A DNA stretch of 64,000 bases from Streptomyces sp. NRRL F-2580 (lineage in GTDB: Bacteria; Actinomycetota; Actinomycetes; Streptomycetales; Streptomycetaceae): the NCBI RefSeq assembly GCF_000720115.1, contig NZ_JOIR01000042.1:1-64000 (forward strand). Direction: 5' to 3'. The translations under genes were made by a program, and so were the position numbers. Of the stretch, positions 53,489 to 62,859 are shown in pieces. The stretch's first letter is position 1; every line of letters starts with the position of its first letter. The notes below the pieces were generated by a model, which searched no databases, was not told the origin of the DNA, and worked only from the letters and a program-made list of their open reading frames with translations.

Positions 53489-54772
53489 GTGCTCAACCCC
53501 ACGGACGAACAGGCCCACGCCGCCGACCGCTTCCTCGCCGGCGACCACATCGCTCTCCAAGCAGGGGCGGGCACCGGCAAGACCACCACCCTGGCCCTGC
53601 TCGCCACAGGAACCAGACGCCGCGGCCGCTACCTCGCCTTCAACAAGGCCATCGCCCTGGACGCCGCCAGCCGGTTCCCCGCCCACGTCACGTGTAAGAC
53701 CGCACACTCCCTTGCCTACGCCGCGGTCGGCCACCGCTACCGGTCCCGCCTGGGCAGCGCACGCCAGCCCAGCTGGAAGACCGGACAAGCCCTCGGCATC
53801 ACCAAACCTGTCCGTGTCGGAGACAATGACCTCTCGGTCAAAGTCCTCTCCCACACCGTTCTGAAGACCCTCACCCGTTTCTGCTACTCAGCAGACCCGG
53901 CCATCACCAGCCGGCACATCCCGCACCTGCGCGGCCTGGACAACGCCGACCACCACAAACAACTCGCCGCCGCAGTACTCCCGTTCGCCCGCAAAGCCTG
54001 GAAAGACCTCCAGCGCCCCGAACAGGGCGTCGTCCGCTTCGAACACGACCACTACCTGAAGATGTGGGCCCTGTCCGAGCCAAAGATCGACGCTGACTTC
54101 CTCCTCCTGGACGAGGCGCAGGACACCAACCCTGTCGTCGAGCAGGTCTTCACCGCCCAGCGCGGACACGCCCAGCTCGTCATGGTCGGAGACTCCGCCC
54201 AAGCCATCTACGGCTGGCGCGGCGCCACCGACGTCATGACCCGCTTCGACGGTGTCCCCCTGGCCCTGACGCAGTCCTTCCGCTTCGGCCCCCACCTCGC
54301 CCGCGAAGCCAACCGATGGCTCGCCCTCGCCGGCGCACCCATCCGCCTCCAGGGCACGGAAACCATCCCCACACGGCTCGACACCGTCGAGACCCCCGAC
54401 GCCATCCTGTGCCGTACCAACATCGGCGCCATGACCCAGGTCCTCACCCACCTCCAGGCCGGCCGCCGCGTCGCCCTCACCGGCGGAGGGGAAAGCCTGC
54501 GCAGCCTCGCGCTCGCCGCCCGAGACCTCAAGAACGGCCGTCTCACGAGTCATCCCGAACTCCTCCTCTTCTCCTCCTGGGGCGAACTCCAGGACTACGC
54601 CGCCTACGACCCGGCCGGCGCCGACCTCCAGCCCTTCGTCGACCTGATCGACGGCCCCATCGACGATGCAGAGGCGCGCCTGGCCTACGTTGCGGTGACC
54701 CGCGCCAGAGCATGTCTGGACCTCGGTGGCCTGGCATGGGTCAGGGACCATCCCGGCGGAAACCCTGAGTGA
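53489..54772 (+). CDS. UvrD/Rep-like helicase with internal deletion of the motif V region
   Basis: 427 residues from GTG 53489. SF1 motifs in order: Q motif NPTDEQ, Walker A QAGAGTGKTTT (K31), Ia AFNKAIALDAA, Walker B FLLLDEAQDTN (D208/E209), motif III GDSAQAIYGWRGA, motif IV LTQSFRFGPHLA, and motif VI LAYVAVTRARACLDLGGLAW. The segment that normally lies between LIDG and motif VI, holding motif V (TxHxxKGxEW), is missing while the frame stays open. This suggests an in-frame deletion of about 60-90 codons. Family members of this compact type are DNA helicases in streptomycete accessory regions. Activity of this copy is doubtful. Confidence 0.85.
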   Translation: MLNPTDEQAHAADRFLAGDHIALQAGAGTGKTTTLALLATGTRRRGRYLAFNKAIALDAASRFPAHVTCKTAHSLAYAAVGHRYRSRLGSARQPSWKTGQALGITKPVRVGDNDLSVKVLSHTVLKTLTRFCYSADPAITSRHIPHLRGLDNADHHKQLAAAVLPFARKAWKDLQRPEQGVVRFEHDHYLKMWALSEPKIDADFLLLDEAQDTNPVVEQVFTAQRGHAQLVMVGDSAQAIYGWRGATDVMTRFDGVPLALTQSFRFGPHLAREANRWLALAGAPIRLQGTETIPTRLDTVETPDAILCRTNIGAMTQVLTHLQAGRRVALTGGGESLRSLALAARDLKNGRLTSHPELLLFSSWGELQDYAAYDPAGADLQPFVDLIDGPIDDAEARLAYVAVTRARACLDLGGLAWVRDHPGGNPE

Positions 54773-54837
54773 CATCCTCCTCAACGCCCCGCCAGCCAAC
54801 CGAGCCTCCTGTCTGTCCCGACAGCGCGCTCAGCGCG

Positions 54838-54995
54838 GATCGTCCGGAAGACGGGTGGCGGACCGGCACTGCAGCGTCTCGAACGACAGCAGGGCTCGCT
54901 TCCGGATCCCACACCACGAGTTCGCCATCGAGGGCCAGGCCGTCAGGCAGCTGCTCCGCCGCGGTGACGGGATCGGGGAACCGGTCCTGGACCAG
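54838..54995 (-). pseudogene. ATP-dependent DNA ligase relic
   Basis: The minus strand reads DRFPDPVTAAEQLPDGLALD then GELVVWDPE, and after a one-base shift LLSFETLQCRSA. This matches the region of actinobacterial ATP-dependent ligases that follows the catalytic lysine (LPEGTVLDGELVVWD, LSFEALQRR). Only about 50 codons remain; there is no start and no catalytic KYDG motif. Confidence 0.5.
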
Positions 54996-55149
54996 CGACC
55001 CGCGCTGGCCGGAGGCTCGACGACGTCGGCCTCCTCGATCTCTCCCGCGCAGTGCTCCACCCCGCCCACCGTACGTGCCAGACGGAAGATGCTACGGAAT
55101 CCTGCCGTCGGCGGGCTCGGTCCGCGCCCGGACGTCAGACTGCCGTGGG

Positions 55150-57981
55150 TCAGTGTTCTTCGGGCTCGTCCGGGAAAAGGGGTTCGGGTGAAGGCGGCAT
55201 GGCTCGCATGGGCCCGCGCAGCCGGGGCCTGGGCTCCTTGGGGTCTTCGGACGGGTAGGCCTTGGTAGGCGGGTAGGCCTCGGCGTGCCTGAGGTAGTCC
55301 TGGTAGGTTGCGGCCACGACTTGCGGCATCACCGCGCCAAAGTCCTCCATGCCGAGCACGCCCCGTGCTGCGGCCGAGGAGTTCCCCAAGGTCCGACTCA
55401 TCAGATTCGGAAGCGTGCGGTTCATGCTGGAGGCCAGCTCGACATCCGAGGCGTGACTCTGCCGGTCGTAGCGGCTCCAGGCGATGACCAGGCTCATTCC
55501 CGCGGGGTTCACCGCCTCCAGTGCCGCCAGTCCGTCCCGCAAGGCCGGCACCTTTAGTGCCCACCGGTCCACGAGCAGGATCAACGGCCCGCGCGGAGGC
55601 ATACGGTTGTCGGCCCTGGAGAGCTCCTCGTCGAATGTGGACATGTTCACCTGGTTATTCAGGTGGAACGCCAGCTCGGTGGCCATGTGTGCCAGTGGCC
55701 TCCTGGAATCGGAGTAGTACGGATTCCAGTCGTCGGGGTTGTCGCCGTAGTAGCGGGCGTCACGACCCTCAGGAAGGTCGCGCACGGTGGGGGCTACCAC
55801 GGCGATCCGCAGATTGCTCTGATCCGGGGACAATGTCAGAGTTTCGAAGGCACTCGGAGCCGCCCGGTAGTCGACGCGGCGGCCGACGGAGATGTTCGCG
55901 GTGTCCGCTACGCGGACGATCTGCTTGGCCAGTTCGTACACCGCACGCTCGTACTGCTCTGCGTATCCGCGCAGTTTGATCAGACCGTAGAGTCCGTCGG
56001 TCGCGTATCGCTCGCCGAACACGCTGTGGTCGAAGTCCAACCTCCTTGCAACATACGGGAGGTGGTGCGGTGGCACGGGAACCCATGAGGCGGGAACGAT
56101 CGCCTTCACCGTCGAGGCGCTCCGTGCCTGGTGGTAGGCAGTCCGCTGGGCGAAGGCGAACCACTCCTTGCCGCAGGTCTCACTGGCGAAGTAGCGCGGG
56201 GAATAGAGGGGTACGAACGTCCGGCAGGTCGCCAGCACCTCTCCAAGGCGGTCCGACCAGCCCTCCCCGGAGCGGAGTTGCCGGTCCATGAACCCCACCG
56301 GGTATCCGGACGGCAGGTCGGTCAGAGCCATGACATGGGAGGACAGGTCACGGAAGAGCCGCTGGACCCACATATCCGGGTCTGCTCTGGTTTCGCTGAA
56401 GCGCGGCGTGTGCGCGTAGCTGAGGAAGAAGTACGGTCGCTCGTCACCGTGATCCGCCACCGGGTTGGCCGCCGGACCCAGCGACTGCAGGGTCCGCGGG
56501 GACACCTCCGCGAACGGTGCGCCGCCGGACGGGACCTCCGCATCCCCGTCCGCATCGGGGACAAGTGCCGGAAGGCGCGACGCGGCGTCGGCGTGCTCTG
56601 CGATGAACCGGCTCACGGTGTCCCTCGTGCGCATTGCGTCGCGTGCGCCTAGGCGGGGAGCCAGCCGTTCGCGGACACCGTCCCGGAAGGTCAGGATCGG
56701 GCCGCTGGCCGCCAGCCCGCCTTCGTCGACCGACACCAGGCCGCCGACGACCACTTCGGCCATGTCGGCCGGGCTCGCCTCCGGGACCAGTTCCTGTCGC
56801 ACCAGATGCAGCACCCCCGCACTCATCCGCGGGTACGTGGAGCAGAGCACGGCCAGCCGGACTGCGGGCGCCGACGCCCGGTGCAGGAAGGCGTCAACCA
56901 GCTGGACAGCATCCAAAGGCATGTTCGGAGGTGCCGGCGTCCGGTTCACATCGCCCGGCGCCGGGACCAGGACCGCTTCGCATCCCTCGGGGTCTCCGCG
57001 CATGAGTGTGCGGGCCCAGCGCGCGAAGGAGCGCGGTGTCAGTCCGACGACCGGCAGCGGCATCCAGATGGTCCGGCGGTCGCCCGGGAGGTCGAACACC
57101 TCCTCCATCAGCGGCGGCGCCAGGAAGTGCAGGCGAGCGTTGGGTACACCGGGCGCCCCGGGGGTCGTGACCTTGACCGCCGGCAGATCGAGTCCCGTGT
57201 GCCGCCAGATCTTCGGCGGCAGCGGGTTCACGAGCACGGTGGGGGTGGAGCCGGCCCAGCCGTGAATCCGATCCCACAGCCCGTCCTCGCCTCCGGCCCC
57301 CGATACGTAATCTGAGAAGACGAGCACCAGCCGCCGCTGCTGCGCAGTCCTGGACCCCATGTTCCCAGCGCGGGGCTCCGCCTCCCAGGCGTTCACCTCC
57401 CGGACCCGGAGCGTCCGGAAGGCGCCCGTCGTGGCGAGGATCTTCAGCAACTCCTCGACGGTATCCCCCCACACGGCCATGGTCGGGGACCGATCGAGGA
57501 CGACGGTCAGGTCGAACCAGCGCTCCGGTGCCGGGCGGAACGCGGGGAGGAGCTCTCCGCTACGTGCATAACCGGACACCGTCTCCCCGATGTCCAGCTG
57601 CTGCCTGCGCCCCGACGCCCACGGCCGTCGCAGCGGACGCAGGGCGCGGGCGATCTCCCGGGCTCGGGGCAGTGCGGATGCCCGGGGTACGGACACCTCC
57701 CGGGCGGGCACACCGTCGCCGTCGGGACTCGAAGGGCCGTACACCGGAGTCGTCAACAGCCCCCAAGAGCTCAGGCGTTCACGCGGATCGACAGCCCCGG
57801 AGCCGTCCGCGGCCGGGCTCGGGTCCGCCCCACCCTCATCCTCCGCACGAGCGCTCCGCGCACGGGCGGCGAGCCAGAGGAGCTCGGCGACGGAGAGTCC
57901 GTCCAGGTCCCGGCCGAGTCCGTGGAGCGCCGACACCACAGCCGCCAGTGGCTCCCCGGGCTCCAGACGTTCCTCAGGCAC
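55150..57981 (-). CDS. vWA-TIR-FxsC-like multidomain protein of a conflict system
   Basis: 943 residues. The first 450 residues resemble SAV_2336-type proteins and include a vWA-like fold with a MIDAS-like DRSPT (D163, S165, T167) and VFSDYVSG (D224). Residues 515-650 form a TIR domain: RPYFFLSYAHTPRF, GFMDRQLRSGEGWSDRLGEV, SPRYFASETCGKEW (putative catalytic Glu606). The C-terminal 270 residues resemble the FxsC end (RIAVVAPTVRDLP, YYGDNPDDWNPYY). The vWA part probably binds the MoxR partner and the TIR part is a likely effector. Its start overlaps the moxR-like stop by eight bases. It is the last gene of a four-gene operon. Confidence 0.85.
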   Translation of the reverse strand: MPEERLEPGEPLAAVVSALHGLGRDLDGLSVAELLWLAARARSARAEDEGGADPSPAADGSGAVDPRERLSSWGLLTTPVYGPSSPDGDGVPAREVSVPRASALPRAREIARALRPLRRPWASGRRQQLDIGETVSGYARSGELLPAFRPAPERWFDLTVVLDRSPTMAVWGDTVEELLKILATTGAFRTLRVREVNAWEAEPRAGNMGSRTAQQRRLVLVFSDYVSGAGGEDGLWDRIHGWAGSTPTVLVNPLPPKIWRHTGLDLPAVKVTTPGAPGVPNARLHFLAPPLMEEVFDLPGDRRTIWMPLPVVGLTPRSFARWARTLMRGDPEGCEAVLVPAPGDVNRTPAPPNMPLDAVQLVDAFLHRASAPAVRLAVLCSTYPRMSAGVLHLVRQELVPEASPADMAEVVVGGLVSVDEGGLAASGPILTFRDGVRERLAPRLGARDAMRTRDTVSRFIAEHADAASRLPALVPDADGDAEVPSGGAPFAEVSPRTLQSLGPAANPVADHGDERPYFFLSYAHTPRFSETRADPDMWVQRLFRDLSSHVMALTDLPSGYPVGFMDRQLRSGEGWSDRLGEVLATCRTFVPLYSPRYFASETCGKEWFAFAQRTAYHQARSASTVKAIVPASWVPVPPHHLPYVARRLDFDHSVFGERYATDGLYGLIKLRGYAEQYERAVYELAKQIVRVADTANISVGRRVDYRAAPSAFETLTLSPDQSNLRIAVVAPTVRDLPEGRDARYYGDNPDDWNPYYSDSRRPLAHMATELAFHLNNQVNMSTFDEELSRADNRMPPRGPLILLVDRWALKVPALRDGLAALEAVNPAGMSLVIAWSRYDRQSHASDVELASSMNRTLPNLMSRTLGNSSAAARGVLGMEDFGAVMPQVVAATYQDYLRHAEAYPPTKAYPSEDPKEPRPRLRGPMRAMPPSPEPLFPDEPEEH

Positions 57982-58927
57982 CCGAGAGGTCCTTCATGAG
58001 GAGGGCGATGAGCCGCTCGCGTTCGGTGCCCTGCGACCGGGCGGGACCGTTCAACAGATGCAGGGTGCCCAGGAGCTGGTCGACGGCCACGCTCTCGCCC
58101 GACGCGACCCGGCGTACGAACTCGTCGACGAGTTCCGCGGTCGGCCCCGATTCGCCCACTTCCAGCCCAAGATGGCCGTGTACCACGTCACGGATGAGTG
58201 CGGCGGTCGGCTTGGGCATGGTGTAGCGCACGCAGCGGCGCAGGAAGGGCGCGGGCAGCTCCTGTTCACCGTTGCTCGTCATCACGATGAAGGGGAACTC
58301 GGTGCACTGCACGTGTCCGTCCTCCACCGCGTGCCGCACATCGCTCTCCCAGGTCCGCACGCGGGCGGTGTGCTGTTCCTCGCGCATCAGCTCGGTGATG
58401 CGGAACTCCCCGCGTTCCAGGACGTCGAGGAGGTCTCCCGGCAGGTCGAGGTCTGCCTTGTCGATCTCGTCGATCAGCAGCGCGCGCGGACGCTTCGACG
58501 GCAGCAGCGCGGTGCCCAGGGGCCCGAGGGTCAGGAAGGCCGCTACATCGTCCACCCCCGCGTCCCCGCCCGCCTGCGCCTTCTCCTGCTGGATCCGGTG
58601 GGCGTGGATCCGGCCGAGGGCGTCGTAGCGGTAGAGCGCGTCTGCGAGGCTGCTGCGCGAGGTGATGTGCCAGAGCAGTACGGGCCCTAGCCCCAGCTCC
58701 GCGGCGACCTGCTCGATCACCGTGGACTTCCCAGTGCCCGGGCCGCCGGTGATCAGCAGCGGCCGACGCAGCGCGAGGGCCGCGTTCACCGCCTCGGTGA
58801 GCCCAGCTGGCGGCCGGAACACGCCAGCTGCCGAGTTCCTCGGGAATGTGCGCCAGGGGGGTGGTTCGGGCAGGGCCGTGTCGCCCCTCGGTACGCCGTC
58901 GCCCCGGTAGTACGCATCCTGGGTCAT
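57974..58927 (-). CDS. MoxR-type AAA+ ATPase
   Basis: 317 residues. Walker A LITGGPGTGKSTV (K67), Walker B ALLIDEIDKADLD, sensor 1 FPFIVMTSNGEQ, arginine finger region APFLRRCVRYTMP, and a lid helix bundle to the end. MoxR ATPases act as chaperones for vWA partners. In ternary conflict systems they sit between a vWA protein and a VMAP protein, exactly the order here. Start and stop overlap both neighbours (4 and 8 bases), so translation is coupled. Confidence 0.92.
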   Translation of the reverse strand: MTQDAYYRGDGVPRGDTALPEPPPWRTFPRNSAAGVFRPPAGLTEAVNAALALRRPLLITGGPGTGKSTVIEQVAAELGLGPVLLWHITSRSSLADALYRYDALGRIHAHRIQQEKAQAGGDAGVDDVAAFLTLGPLGTALLPSKRPRALLIDEIDKADLDLPGDLLDVLERGEFRITELMREEQHTARVRTWESDVRHAVEDGHVQCTEFPFIVMTSNGEQELPAPFLRRCVRYTMPKPTAALIRDVVHGHLGLEVGESGPTAELVDEFVRRVASGESVAVDQLLGTLHLLNGPARSQGTERERLIALLMKDLSGA

Positions 58928-60996
58928 GGAGTCCCCTCATCTCGGGTACGGGCCGGGGGAGTCACGGTCCTGAAGAACCGGCAGAAGCGCAGCCAGTCCT
59001 CGTCGTCCCAGACCGCCCGGAGGTCGGCGAGGTCCGCGCCGGAAACTCCGCGCCAGCGGTCACGGTAGGCACGCGCGAGGGCGCCCGGCATGGCCCACCA
59101 GCTCCGGTCAAGGCAGCCGTGCCGCTCCCGCGGGAATCCGTCCGGCGCGTGCGGCCACAGCAGGACGGGCGTATAGGCGAGCAGCATCTCCATGAGTCGG
59201 GCGTCGGCTCCGGGGTGCTGGGTAAGGCCGATGCCCTGCGTGTAGCGGCCGCTACGGAGGTGCCCGCGCAGGAGGTGCGGATCGGCAAGGTCCTCGTACG
59301 CGAGCCAGTCGACGGGCGTACCGGCCTGGTGCTGCGAGATCGACTCCCAGCGCTCGGCGACGACGGGCTCGATGCTGCGCAGCACGGCGTCTGGTGTGAG
59401 CCGGTTGCTCCAGTGCAGCCGCACCTCGTAGCGGACCCCCAGCAGCATGGCGACTCCGGCCTCCTCGGGCCGCCAGGCCAGGAGCAGCCCGCTGGGCACC
59501 GCCAAATCAAGCCGTTTCAGCGGGAGATCCAGCATCCGGGCATGCTCCTCGGCCCACAGCACGGCTTCCTCGACCGCGTTCTCGGCGCCCCTGCGGTCCG
59601 CCGTCTCGCTGGGGAACTGCTCGTGGTGGATCATCGCACCGTCCAAGAGCAGCCATCCGTCCAGCACTTCGGGCCAGTCACCGGTGAGAGAGGAGTGCAG
59701 GCTGACGACCAGGCCGAGTCGCTGACCCTCCGTACGCCGGACGGCGTGCTCGATGGCATCGTTGACTTCGACGAGGGCTTCGATCTGCTGTGCCCAGGAA
59801 CGCAGTTCGGGCTCCTTGAGGTCCTTCCCGCAAGCCTGGCCGAGCAGCGCCACGAAGCGGGCGACGGCGCGCCTGCCGTCCGGGTCGGTGGCGGGATGGT
59901 TGAAGGTCAGCTCGTCGATGACGGCGACGTCGGTCAGGTGGGGGTTGTCGGCCGGCAGCCGGCCCTCGGCCGCGAGCATGGTGTGCAGGGCGTGCCGAAT
60001 CCGGGTGGTGGTCAGCTCGCTGCCGGTCCAGCCCCGAACGAACTGGACCGTGCGCACTGCGACGAGCAGACCGTCGACGCCGCGCAGCGCGCGCTCACGG
60101 GCCGCGGCGGGCGGGTGCGACAGGAGCTCTGCTCGGCACCGCAGGGCCGCTTGCAGGTCCGGGGCGGCGTCGGGCACGGCCATCCGCGGGTCCACAGCAG
60201 AGAGTGCCTCGGTCAGCTCCTCCGCGGCGAGTCGGCCACCGAGCCCGCCGAGCAGGCCCTCACGGACCCGGGCATTGCGCGCGATCCACAGCGCCTCTCG
60301 GGCCGAGCCGTCTCCGTCGTAGTCGAATCCAGTGACGTTCTGGCCGATGACGACGGTGCGCAGGGCGTCGCGCACGTCGCTCACGCCCAGGGTGCCGCCC
60401 GCCCCGGGCCGTCCGGCGCGCAGGAGTTCGGTCAGGTGCCGGGAAAAGGCGAGATCCACCGCCGACTGGCTCAGGGACGAGGCCATCAGCAGGCCTAGCC
60501 GGGTGCGGCCGTTGCGTGCGCCCCCAGCGAGGTCCTCGGCCGGGGGCGGCGCCCCGCCCGCGTGGCAGGTGTCGACGAGGCCGAGCACGCCGTCGATTCC
60601 GGGGTGGTCCACGGCGACGGCCAGCAGATCGCTCACGTTCACGGAGTCGTGCCGGAGGTCTTCCGTGGAGTCCTCGCACATGAGGTGCAGGGTGCTGGTC
60701 CGGCCGGGCGTGAATCCGTGGCCGAGGAAGGCGAGGACCAGCGCGGCATGGTGCCGCGCCGCGTATCCGATCGCCTCATCCACCGTTCCCCGGACGGTGC
60801 TGCTGGTCAGGCCGTCACCGGCGACCAACGCTCTGAGCCCGTTCGGCAGTCCGGGTTCGCACGCACCGATCGAGGGGTCGGTCAGTACCTCGTACAGCCC
60901 CGTGGCCGCCTCCTCCAGTCGCTCCAGCCGCACCATCGATCCACAGTGTGGGGCCACCACCAGGACGTGACGACGGCCGGTCAGACTGCCTCTCAC
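58924..60996 (-). CDS. Caspase-like protein with VMAP-type C-terminus
   Basis: 690 residues from GTG 60996, overlapping the hydrolase stop (GTGA). The N-terminal caspase/CHAT-like peptidase has His93 (VLAFLGHGFTPG) and Cys144 (GLVDTCHAGGAP). A helical middle region follows (ELTTTRIRHALHTMLAAEGR). The C-terminal 270 residues match the pattern of vWA-MoxR-associated proteins (LDGWLLLDG, LLLAWRPEEAGVAMLLGVRY, WAMPGALARAYRDRW, DLRAVWDDEDWLRFCRFF). Such proteins are proposed to be released by a MoxR/vWA switch, here to unleash a protease. Both catalytic residues are present. Confidence 0.85.
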   Translation of the reverse strand: MRGSLTGRRHVLVVAPHCGSMVRLERLEEAATGLYEVLTDPSIGACEPGLPNGLRALVAGDGLTSSTVRGTVDEAIGYAARHHAALVLAFLGHGFTPGRTSTLHLMCEDSTEDLRHDSVNVSDLLAVAVDHPGIDGVLGLVDTCHAGGAPPPAEDLAGGARNGRTRLGLLMASSLSQSAVDLAFSRHLTELLRAGRPGAGGTLGVSDVRDALRTVVIGQNVTGFDYDGDGSAREALWIARNARVREGLLGGLGGRLAAEELTEALSAVDPRMAVPDAAPDLQAALRCRAELLSHPPAAARERALRGVDGLLVAVRTVQFVRGWTGSELTTTRIRHALHTMLAAEGRLPADNPHLTDVAVIDELTFNHPATDPDGRRAVARFVALLGQACGKDLKEPELRSWAQQIEALVEVNDAIEHAVRRTEGQRLGLVVSLHSSLTGDWPEVLDGWLLLDGAMIHHEQFPSETADRRGAENAVEEAVLWAEEHARMLDLPLKRLDLAVPSGLLLAWRPEEAGVAMLLGVRYEVRLHWSNRLTPDAVLRSIEPVVAERWESISQHQAGTPVDWLAYEDLADPHLLRGHLRSGRYTQGIGLTQHPGADARLMEMLLAYTPVLLWPHAPDGFPRERHGCLDRSWWAMPGALARAYRDRWRGVSGADLADLRAVWDDEDWLRFCRFFRTVTPPARTRDEGTP

Positions 60997-61979
60997 CCGG
61001 AGCCGCCGTCGCTGGCAGGTCCACCCGCCGTTCCCGCCAGCGCTTGCGCCACGGGACCGGCGACGGCCGGCTGGGCGAGGTACTTCTCGGCGTCGTGGAC
61101 CCAGGTTCCGTCAGAGTCCACGCGCCGGCTGGTCGGGGTGACTCCGCGGCCGTTGGCGCGTAACTCCCGTTCCAGGCGGGGCCGAATGGCGATGATGTCG
61201 TCCCGGTCCCAGAAGTTCAGCCATTCGCCGACGCTCTCGGGGACACTCGGGGGCTGAGGAAGGAGACGGGGCCACACCACGGTCCGCGTGGCGATCGGCG
61301 ATCCGAGGGTTACGAACAACGTTACAGGTATGGCGAGTTGGTGCAGAGTCTCCAGGGCGACGACCGAACCCAGGGAATGCGCCACCACGATGGCCGGTCC
61401 GTCCCCGATCGCCTCGGCCACCCTGGCGCGGATCCGGCGGTCGAGGCTGATGCCCTGGGCGTCGGGCTCGGCGCGCGCCAAGTAGCGCGCCACTTGGCCG
61501 AGATGGCTCACCATCATCTTGGGTGTGATCCATTGGGCGGCGGCGCCCCACGGCTTGAGGGCTAGCAGTGTGGTCGCGACGTTGAGCGCACGGCGTACCA
61601 CGGCCAGGCTGCCCTGTTCCTGCGCTCTCGGCTCGGCCTCGGCCCGGGCGTGATCGAGGATCTTGCGGTTCCGCGCGTCGGAATGCTCCGCGTCCAGCCC
61701 GTCCACCCATGCGACGAGCAGATCCGAAAGGATCTCCGCCTCCGCCCCGGCGCCACCGGCGACGCCGGGGGCGTCCCCGCCCTGGGCCTGCCCACGCCCG
61801 AAGAGGTCGGCGTAGTGGACGAACGCGTGCCTGCCCGGGTCGTTGGAGATCAGGCCAGCGGTTGCGGAGTGCCCGGCCCCCCGCATCCCAGCGGCCAGCG
61901 CCCGAGTCCAGGCGGTGAGCTCCTGAGCCGGGTTGCGAAGGCCGCCGATCCCGTGGACGAATACCAGGCGCGACTGCAT
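60993..61979 (-). CDS. Alpha/beta hydrolase (lipase-like) of the conflict operon
   Basis: 328 residues from ATG 61979, chosen for GGGAGG six bases upstream; a longer frame to 62270 has no support. Starts with the oxyanion loop LVFVHGIGGLRNP, then a variable lid (residues 60-160), the nucleophile elbow IVVAHSLGSVVALE (S202), and TLFVTLGSPIATR. A C-terminal acid/His pair is likely in LNFWDRDDIIA and GTWVHDAEKYL. Similar to PGAP1/lipase-like hydrolases. First gene of the four-gene operon; its stop overlaps the caspase start. It may act on membranes as a second effector (inference). Confidence 0.8.
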   Translation of the reverse strand: MQSRLVFVHGIGGLRNPAQELTAWTRALAAGMRGAGHSATAGLISNDPGRHAFVHYADLFGRGQAQGGDAPGVAGGAGAEAEILSDLLVAWVDGLDAEHSDARNRKILDHARAEAEPRAQEQGSLAVVRRALNVATTLLALKPWGAAAQWITPKMMVSHLGQVARYLARAEPDAQGISLDRRIRARVAEAIGDGPAIVVAHSLGSVVALETLHQLAIPVTLFVTLGSPIATRTVVWPRLLPQPPSVPESVGEWLNFWDRDDIIAIRPRLERELRANGRGVTPTSRRVDSDGTWVHDAEKYLAQPAVAGPVAQALAGTAGGPASDGGSG

Positions 61980-62389
61980 CAACCGCCTCCCCCATGGCAA
62001 AGCACAGTGTCCACGCAGGCTAACAACCGACGGAGGCATGTGGGCCCTGATCGCGATACACGGCTGTGCCGGGCAGTGTCCCTTGGTGATGAAATTCCAC
62101 AGGCGGCCCGGGAGGAAGGGCAGTTCCGCGCGGAGGACAAAAGACGAGATGTGGTACTCCTCGGTTGCAGCCGGGGGCTGGCTAGCCGGAGCCGGCATCG
62201 GCTCGATTGCATGGGGGGCGTGCCGCGCTGGCCTGGGCTCGGCGCCGCATCGCGGCACGAGTTTGCTCATGGCCGCGAACGTAGGACTTAGGTCCGACAG
62301 CGGCGCGGGGAGTTGTCCGGGTGGCCCGCCCGGGGGAGTGCGCTGCTCGAAGCCCGGAAGGCGGGCGGACGACGGGATCGGGCTCGGGG
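61980..62389. other. Intergenic stretch upstream of the conflict operon
   Basis: About 410 bases between the SUKH-4-like pseudogene and the hydrolase gene. Open frames here overlap the promoter region and show no protein-like pattern. The promoter of the operon should lie in the part next to 61979. Confidence 0.4.
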
Positions 62390-62859
62390 CGCTCCCCAGA
62401 GGAAAGGCAGGATGCCCTTCCCCATGTCCCGGTGCAGCTCGATGTAGTCGATGGCGCCTTCAGCGAAGGCGTACACCTTTCCCAAGGCGGGGTCCAGGGC
62501 GAGCAGTGATGTGAAGAGGTAGGCGAGAGTCCACCATGGCCGGCTCTCGTAGGGGCACTGGAGTCCCTAATGATCGAATCGGCTTCCGATGGTGACTGCG
62601 TCGATCTCGGGCGCGTAGGGGTCTTCAACGTCCGCGCGTGCGGTGAATACGTCTTTCACGCGGGGAGTCCGATCGTACTCAGGAAGTCTGCGGTGCGCGG
62701 TTCGACGACTGCGGCCCCTTGGTGGGGAAAGTAGGTGACGCCACCAAGGCCGTAAGCGTTGATCAGGTCCTCTGGGGTAACAGTCAAGTTCACTTCCGGC
62801 CCTAACTGGTCTATTTTCCGTTCGTGGCCGTTCTGCGCGTCGAGATCAGCGTCCCCCAC
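62390..62859 (-). pseudogene. SUKH-4-like immunity protein, frameshifted
   Basis: The frame from 62859 reads LTVTPEDLINAYGLGGVTYF and RTADFLSTIGLPA, then stops. The homologous sequence resumes in another frame (VKDVFTARADVEDPY, AVTIGSRFDH, stop) and again beyond (PYESRPWWTLAYLFTSLLAL, LDPALGKVYAFAEGAIDYIE, LHRDMGKG). Together they give a SUKH-4-like protein broken by a shift and at least one stop. SUKH-4 proteins are predicted toxin-immunity proteins. It lies upstream of the conflict operon on the same strand. Confidence 0.6.

Noticed and set aside
58846..60498. 550-codon plus-strand open frame
   Set aside because: Antisense to the caspase-VMAP gene, whose motifs are clear.
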